A stretch of DNA of 64,000 bases. Origin: Rhodobiaceae bacterium UBA4490. Lineage in GTDB: Bacteria > Pseudomonadota > Alphaproteobacteria > Parvibaculales > Parvibaculaceae. Below the pieces are notes generated by a model. The model was not told the DNA's origin and made no database searches. It saw nothing but the letters and a program-made list of their open reading frames with translations. The stretch's first letter is position 1. Every line of letters starts with the position of its first letter. The DNA lies in the NCBI GenBank assembly GCA_002389665.1, contig DGNO01000006.1, forward strand, positions 223,800 to 287,799, written 5' to 3'. The position numbers were made by a program, and so were the translations under genes. Below, one piece after another: positions 56,649 through 64,000 of the stretch.

Positions 56649-58208
56649 ATGTTGGAAAGGGGCGAGCAGGTAGCAGTGTCTGGCGGATCGGCGGATCGGC
56701 ACGATCTCAAGTCCCAATGGGACCGCGTCAAGGCACGGCTGAAAGCGGAACTGGGCGAGGCGACCTATGTCAGCTGGTTCCAGTATGCCGACATGATCGG
56801 TGTGGGCGACGGCAAGATTGTGCTCTCCGTGCCGACACGTTTCATCCGCTCCTGGCTTCTCGCGCATCAAACGGAGCGTCTGGTCGGCCTGTGGCAGGAC
56901 GAAGACCCCACGGTACAGAAGATCGAAATTCTCGTGCGCGATCCGATGCGCGGTGATGGCGGCGAGACGCCGAAGCCTGCCTCACCGGCTTCCTCTGCGC
57001 AGGCCGCAGCGCAAGCCGCCGTTCAGCCGTCGCCCGCCATGCGCGCAGCCGCCGCTGCTGCCCGCACGGGCGCCGCGCAAAGCGCACAAGGTGCGGCGCA
57101 GCAAACGGTCTATAGCGGCTATGCGTCCGGCCCCCTCGGCGATGGCAGCGAGGATCTCGGCGCGCCGCTCGATCCGCGCTTCACCTTCGAGAATTTCGTC
57201 GTCGGCAAGTCGAACGAACTTGCCCATGCCGCCGCCCGCCGCGTTGCCGAAACGCGCGACGTCTCCTTCAATCCGCTTTTCCTTTATGGCGGGGTGGGGC
57301 TCGGCAAGACGCATTTGATGCATGCCATCGCCTGGGAAATCCGGCGCAAGCATCCCGAGCGCAAGGTGCTTTATCTTTCCGCCGAAAAATTCATGTACCA
57401 GTTCATCCGCGCGCTGCGCTTCAAGGACACGATGGCCTTCAAGCAGCAGTTCCGCACCGTGGACGTTTTGATGGTGGACGATGTGCAGTTCATCTCCGGC
57501 AAGGAATCGACGCAGGAAGAGTTCTTCCACACGTTCAACGCGCTGATCGACCATAACCGCCAGGTGATCATCTCCGCCGACCGCTCGCCCTCCGATCTGG
57601 AAGGTATCGAGGAGCGCATCCGCTCGCGCCTCGGCTGGGGCCTCGTCGCCGACATTCATCCGACCGATTATGAGCTGCGTCTCGGCATTTTGCAGGCCAA
57701 GGCGGACGAGATCATGAGCTCGGGCGGTAATATCGACATTCCCCCGGCGGTGCTGGAGTTTCTGGCACACCGGATCGTCTCAAACGTGCGCGAGCTGGAA
57801 GGCGGGCTGAAACGCGTCGTCGCTTACGCCTCGCTGGTCGGCCGGCCCATTTCGCTTGAAATGGCGCAGGACGTGCTGCGCGATCTTCTGCGTTCCAACG
57901 AGCGTAAAGTGACGATCGAGGAAATTCAGCGCCGGGTGGCGGAATATTACAATGTCCGCCTGGCCGACATGCTCTCCGCCCGCCGGGCCCGCGCCGTTGC
58001 CCGCCCGCGCCAGATCGCCATGTATCTGTCCAAGCAGCTCACCACCCGCTCGCTGCCCGAGATCGGGCGCAAATTCGGCGGGCGCGATCACACCACCGTC
58101 ATTCACGCGGTGCGCAAGGTCGATTCCCTGTGCAAGGAAGATGCGGGCCTCGAGGAGGATGTGGACCTGCTGCGCCGCATGCTCGAAGGCGGCCCGCCCG
58201 AGCTCTAA
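56649..58208 (+). CDS. dnaA: Chromosomal replication initiator protein DnaA
   Basis: AAA+ initiator. From ATG 56649 it is 519 residues: domain I (DRVKARLKAELGEATYVSWFQYADM), an Ala/Gln/Ser-rich low-complexity linker near 108-160, the ATPase with Walker A GGVGLGKTHLMHAI near 214-227 and Walker B VLMVDDVQFISGK, and the DNA-binding domain with GGRDHTTVIHAVRKVD near 475-490. The frame is open well upstream, and GTG 56676 or ATG 56616 are alternative starts. No strong ribosome binding site is seen. Confidence 0.97.
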   Translation: MLERGEQVAVSGGSADRHDLKSQWDRVKARLKAELGEATYVSWFQYADMIGVGDGKIVLSVPTRFIRSWLLAHQTERLVGLWQDEDPTVQKIEILVRDPMRGDGGETPKPASPASSAQAAAQAAVQPSPAMRAAAAAARTGAAQSAQGAAQQTVYSGYASGPLGDGSEDLGAPLDPRFTFENFVVGKSNELAHAAARRVAETRDVSFNPLFLYGGVGLGKTHLMHAIAWEIRRKHPERKVLYLSAEKFMYQFIRALRFKDTMAFKQQFRTVDVLMVDDVQFISGKESTQEEFFHTFNALIDHNRQVIISADRSPSDLEGIEERIRSRLGWGLVADIHPTDYELRLGILQAKADEIMSSGGNIDIPPAVLEFLAHRIVSNVRELEGGLKRVVAYASLVGRPISLEMAQDVLRDLLRSNERKVTIEEIQRRVAEYYNVRLADMLSARRARAVARPRQIAMYLSKQLTTRSLPEIGRKFGGRDHTTVIHAVRKVDSLCKEDAGLEEDVDLLRRMLEGGPPEL

Positions 58209-58625
58209 GCATCTCCGGGGACCTTCTCGAGAACCTTCGGCGCCGTCTCGCCGGGCTGATTCGCGCCCTCTTTCCTGTATGGCTCAGGCAAGGGTGCGGT
58301 CCCGGTTTTCCCCGCCCGCCGCGAAGTGCCCTAACGCCTTGAAAAAAGCGCCATTATCGGCCTCTCCTTTGCGCGAAAGACGTGCATTGGACAGGGCTTT
58401 TGCTATACTTCGGGCCCGGTGTGAGGCCGGTATCCAGCCTCGCGGGTCGGCGGCGTGGATGGCCTGGCAATAGCAGGCGCATCAGGGCGACCCTTCCTTT
58501 CTTGGCTGTCTGTGGTTAAGGGCGTGCGCGGAACCGCGCCGGCCTGCGGCAGGCCCGCCTCAAAGGCGCCCGGACTGGATGAAACGAGGCCCGTGAGGGG
58601 TAATGATGGAGAGTGTGGGGAAGCC
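58209..58625 (+). other. dnaA–dnaN intergenic region
   Basis: 417 bases without a gene. It contains an extended -10 promoter (TGCTATACT, 58401-58409) that could drive dnaN-recF, and near the dnaA stop a short duplication (ACCTTC at 58220 and 58232). An open frame in the dnaN phase runs through the second half but reads unlike DnaN. No perfect DnaA boxes were found. Confidence 0.5.
58401..58409 (+). promoter_or_regulatory. Extended -10 promoter upstream of dnaN
   Basis: TGCTATACT has the TGN extension plus a five-of-six TATAAT match. No good -35 is present, as allowed for extended -10 promoters. It is 217 bases before dnaN. Confidence 0.45.
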
Positions 58626-59741
58626 ATGAAGATAACGATCGAGCGCGGTGCCTTGCTGAAGTCGCTCAACCACGTTCAAAGTGTTGTGGAACGCCGTAAC
58701 ACCATTCCCATTCTCTCCAACGTTCTGATCCGCGCCGATCAAGGCCAGCTCAGCCTGACGGCAACGGACCTGGACATTGAAGTGGTCGAGGCGATCGACG
58801 CCGATGTGGCGCAGCCCGGCGGCACCACGGCAAGCGCCCACACGCTTTACGACATTGTGCGCAAGCTGCCCGACGGCACGCAGGTGGAATTGATTTACGG
58901 CGCCGATGACGGGCGGCTGACGCTGCAGGCCGGCCATTCGCGCTTTGCGCTGCAATGCCTGCCGCAGGAGGATTTCCCGGCCATGTCCGCAGGCGAGCTG
59001 CCGCACCGCTTCGATCTGCCGGCCGCCGCCCTTGCCCGGCTGATGGACAAGACGCGCTTTGCGATTTCGACGGAAGAAACCCGCTACTATCTGAACGGCA
59101 TTTACCTGCACACGGTGGAGGGCGACGAGCCGATGCTGCGCGCCGTGGCGACGGACGGTCACCGTCTCGCCCAGGCCGATTATCCGCTGCCCGACGGGGC
59201 GGCCGGCATGCCCGGCATCATCGTGCCGCGCAAGACCGTGCAGGAATTGCAAAAGCTTGCCGAAGGGCAGGACGGGCTCATTCACGTCTCCGTCTCCGAT
59301 ACGAAAATCCGTTTCGAATTCGGCGGCGTGGTGCTGACTTCGAAACTGATCGACGGCACCTTCCCTGACTATGAGCGCGTCATTCCCAAGGACAATGACA
59401 AGATGCTCGAAGTGGAAGGCAAACGCTTTGCACAGGCGGTGGACCGCGTCTCGACCATTTCGACGGAAAAATCACGCGCGGTGAAAATTCATCTCGATGA
59501 CGGCAAGCTGACCTTGAGCGTCAACAACCCGGATTCGGGCAGCGCGGTGGAAGAGCTGGCGGTCGATTACACCGCCGATGCCATCGAGATCGGTTTTAAC
59601 GCGCGCTATCTTCTGGACATTGCCGGTCAGCTCGATGGTGAGCGGGCGCTCTTTGCCATGGCTGATTCCGGCTCGCCCACATTGATCCGCGATAGCGAAG
59701 ATGCATCGGCCATCTATGTGCTGATGCCGATGCGCGTTTAA
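58626..59741 (+). CDS. dnaN: DNA polymerase III subunit beta (sliding clamp)
   Basis: 371-residue processivity clamp. MKITIERGALLKSLNHVQSVVERRNTIPILSNVLI is the standard N-terminus, FPDYERVIPKDND and the C-terminal IYVLMPMRV are conserved. ATG 58626 with GGGGAA upstream; the frame stays open 170 bases upstream, but those codons do not look like DnaN. Five bases separate its stop from recF. Confidence 0.97.
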   Translation: MKITIERGALLKSLNHVQSVVERRNTIPILSNVLIRADQGQLSLTATDLDIEVVEAIDADVAQPGGTTASAHTLYDIVRKLPDGTQVELIYGADDGRLTLQAGHSRFALQCLPQEDFPAMSAGELPHRFDLPAAALARLMDKTRFAISTEETRYYLNGIYLHTVEGDEPMLRAVATDGHRLAQADYPLPDGAAGMPGIIVPRKTVQELQKLAEGQDGLIHVSVSDTKIRFEFGGVVLTSKLIDGTFPDYERVIPKDNDKMLEVEGKRFAQAVDRVSTISTEKSRAVKIHLDDGKLTLSVNNPDSGSAVEELAVDYTADAIEIGFNARYLLDIAGQLDGERALFAMADSGSPTLIRDSEDASAIYVLMPMRV

Positions 59742-59746
59742 GAGAG

Positions 59747-63464
<3,718 letters not shown>

Positions 63465-63499
63465 GCAGGTAGTCAGCTTGCTGCCCGGCCGACAGGCCG

Positions 63500-63600
63500 A
63501 TGGACCCCGGGACAAGCCCGGGGTGACAGTCTGAGCTAGCTGCAGGACAGTGCCTTACCTCATACTCTGATGTCACCCCGGCCTCCGTGCCGGGGTCCAT
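63500..63600. repeat. Paired palindromic intergenic repeat, copy 4
   Basis: ATGGACCCCGGG...CCCGGGGTGAC (63500-63527) and GTCACCCCGG...CCGGGGTCCAT (63572-63600) face with the GTGAC/GTCAC ends inward, as in copy 3. It lies between gyrB and the pirin gene. Confidence 0.8.
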
Positions 63601-63614
63601 GCAGCCTGTGCGTT

Positions 63615-64000
63615 TCACGCGGGCATCTGCCCGAACCGGCCTTCGTTGAAATCGGCAATCGCCCGCCGGATTTCCGCTTTGCTGTTCATGACGAAAGGCC
63701 CGTACGCGGCGATGGGCTCGTCGATGGGCGCGCCGCTTAAGAGCAGCAGCTTGGCCTCTTTCAGCGCCTCGATCTCCACCGCGCTGCCCGCGCGGGCAAG
63801 CTCGGCGATCTCGGCAGCTCCCGCCGGCGTGCCGTTCACGGTCACCTCACCTTCCAGCACGGCAAGGAGCGCCGTCCATCCCTCGGGAAGATCGAGAACC
63901 GTCTTGCCGCCTGCGCCAAGGCGCAGATCCCAGACATGCATGGGCGTGAAGCTTTTCGCCGGGCCCTTCACGCCTGCATAATCGCCCGCAATGACACGCA
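63615..64000 (-). CDS. Pirin family protein, C-terminal part (runs off the window)
   Basis: The visible 128 codons read through the right edge (VIAGDYAGVKGPAKSFTPMHVWDLRL at the edge) and end GRFGQMPA. This is the pirin C-terminal cupin: LLLLSGAPIDEPIAAYGPFVMNSKAEIRRAIADFNEGRFG is diagnostic. Bacterial pirins are cupin metalloproteins, some with quercetinase activity. The N-terminal half with the metal ligands lies outside the window. Convergent with gyrB. Confidence 0.93.
   Translation of the reverse strand, partial: RVIAGDYAGVKGPAKSFTPMHVWDLRLGAGGKTVLDLPEGWTALLAVLEGEVTVNGTPAGAAEIAELARAGSAVEIEALKEAKLLLLSGAPIDEPIAAYGPFVMNSKAEIRRAIADFNEGRFGQMPA

Noticed and set aside
55352..58625. Origin of replication around dnaA
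   Set aside because: No cluster of DnaA boxes was found in the gaps beside dnaA, and in many alphaproteobacteria oriC is not next to dnaA. Without whole-genome skew the call is not justified.

Overview
The window is chromosomal DNA of an alphaproteobacterium, probably a member of the Hyphomicrobiales/Rhizobiales or a near relative such as Parvibaculaceae/Rhodobiaceae. This rests on gene order and gene content: glnD–murJ; tsaB–rimI–fur/mur–plsC–miaB–phoH–ybeY–corC–lnt–HTH–metK; rimP–nusA–ylxR–infB–rbfA–truB–rpsO–pnp; fabI–fabB–fabA divergent from irr; dut–coaBC–ubiB–ubiE divergent from mutM–enoyl-CoA hydratase–rpsT–dnaA–dnaN–recF–gyrB. An Irr-type Fur protein and a Mur/Fur protein lacking zinc cysteines fit this group. 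The DNA is GC-rich with strong GC3. Genus and species cannot be fixed from the sequence alone.

Layout. 1–8.5 kb: glnD (PII uridylyltransferase), a small orphan membrane protein, murJ, trpS, a DUF2333 protein and a Usp protein. 8.5–20.8 kb: Nfu iron-sulfur carrier, tsaB–rimI, a Fur-family regulator, plsC, then a tightly packed miaB, phoH, ybeY, corC, lnt run, an XRE regulator, metK and trmB. 20.7–22.6 kb: an HxlR regulator divergent from a DsbA-fold isomerase plus an SDR gene, with a clear two-half-site operator between them. 22.9–32.7 kb: the translation/RNA operon from rimP to pnp, closed by a strong terminator. 32.8–36.5 kb: a DUF4893 exported protein and the fabA-fabB-fabI unsaturated fatty acid cluster. 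36.8–39.9 kb: irr, rubrerythrin, a two-[4Fe-4S] CCG oxidoreductase and DUF3501, a likely iron/peroxide response module with two palindromic operator candidates. 40–48.5 kb: mixed metabolic genes (DHFR-like, SH3 protein, 2-hydroxyacid dehydrogenase, MoeB-like E1, PhoD phosphatase, a second isomerase/SDR pair, cysK and its Rrf2 regulator). 48.5–64 kb: dut, coaBC, ubiB, ubiE, mutM, enoyl-CoA hydratase, rpsT, a rhodanese, dnaA-dnaN-recF-gyrB and a partial pirin.

Most of the window is core housekeeping. No transposase, integrase, CRISPR array, rRNA or tRNA was seen. The less ordinary content is: (i) a duplicated module of 2-hydroxychromene-2-carboxylate isomerase-like protein plus an SDR whose catalytic Tyr is Phe, present at 21.3–22.6 kb and again, in reverse gene order, at 45.4–46.7 kb; (ii) the irr–rubrerythrin–Fe-S–DUF3501 module with Fur-family-type palindromes; (iii) a terminator hairpin inside the metK leader; (iv) four paired palindromic intergenic repeats; and (v) several micro-tandem duplications (12–15 bp periods) next to start or stop codons, the best being four 15-bp copies after the DUF3501 gene that each carry an in-frame TGA.
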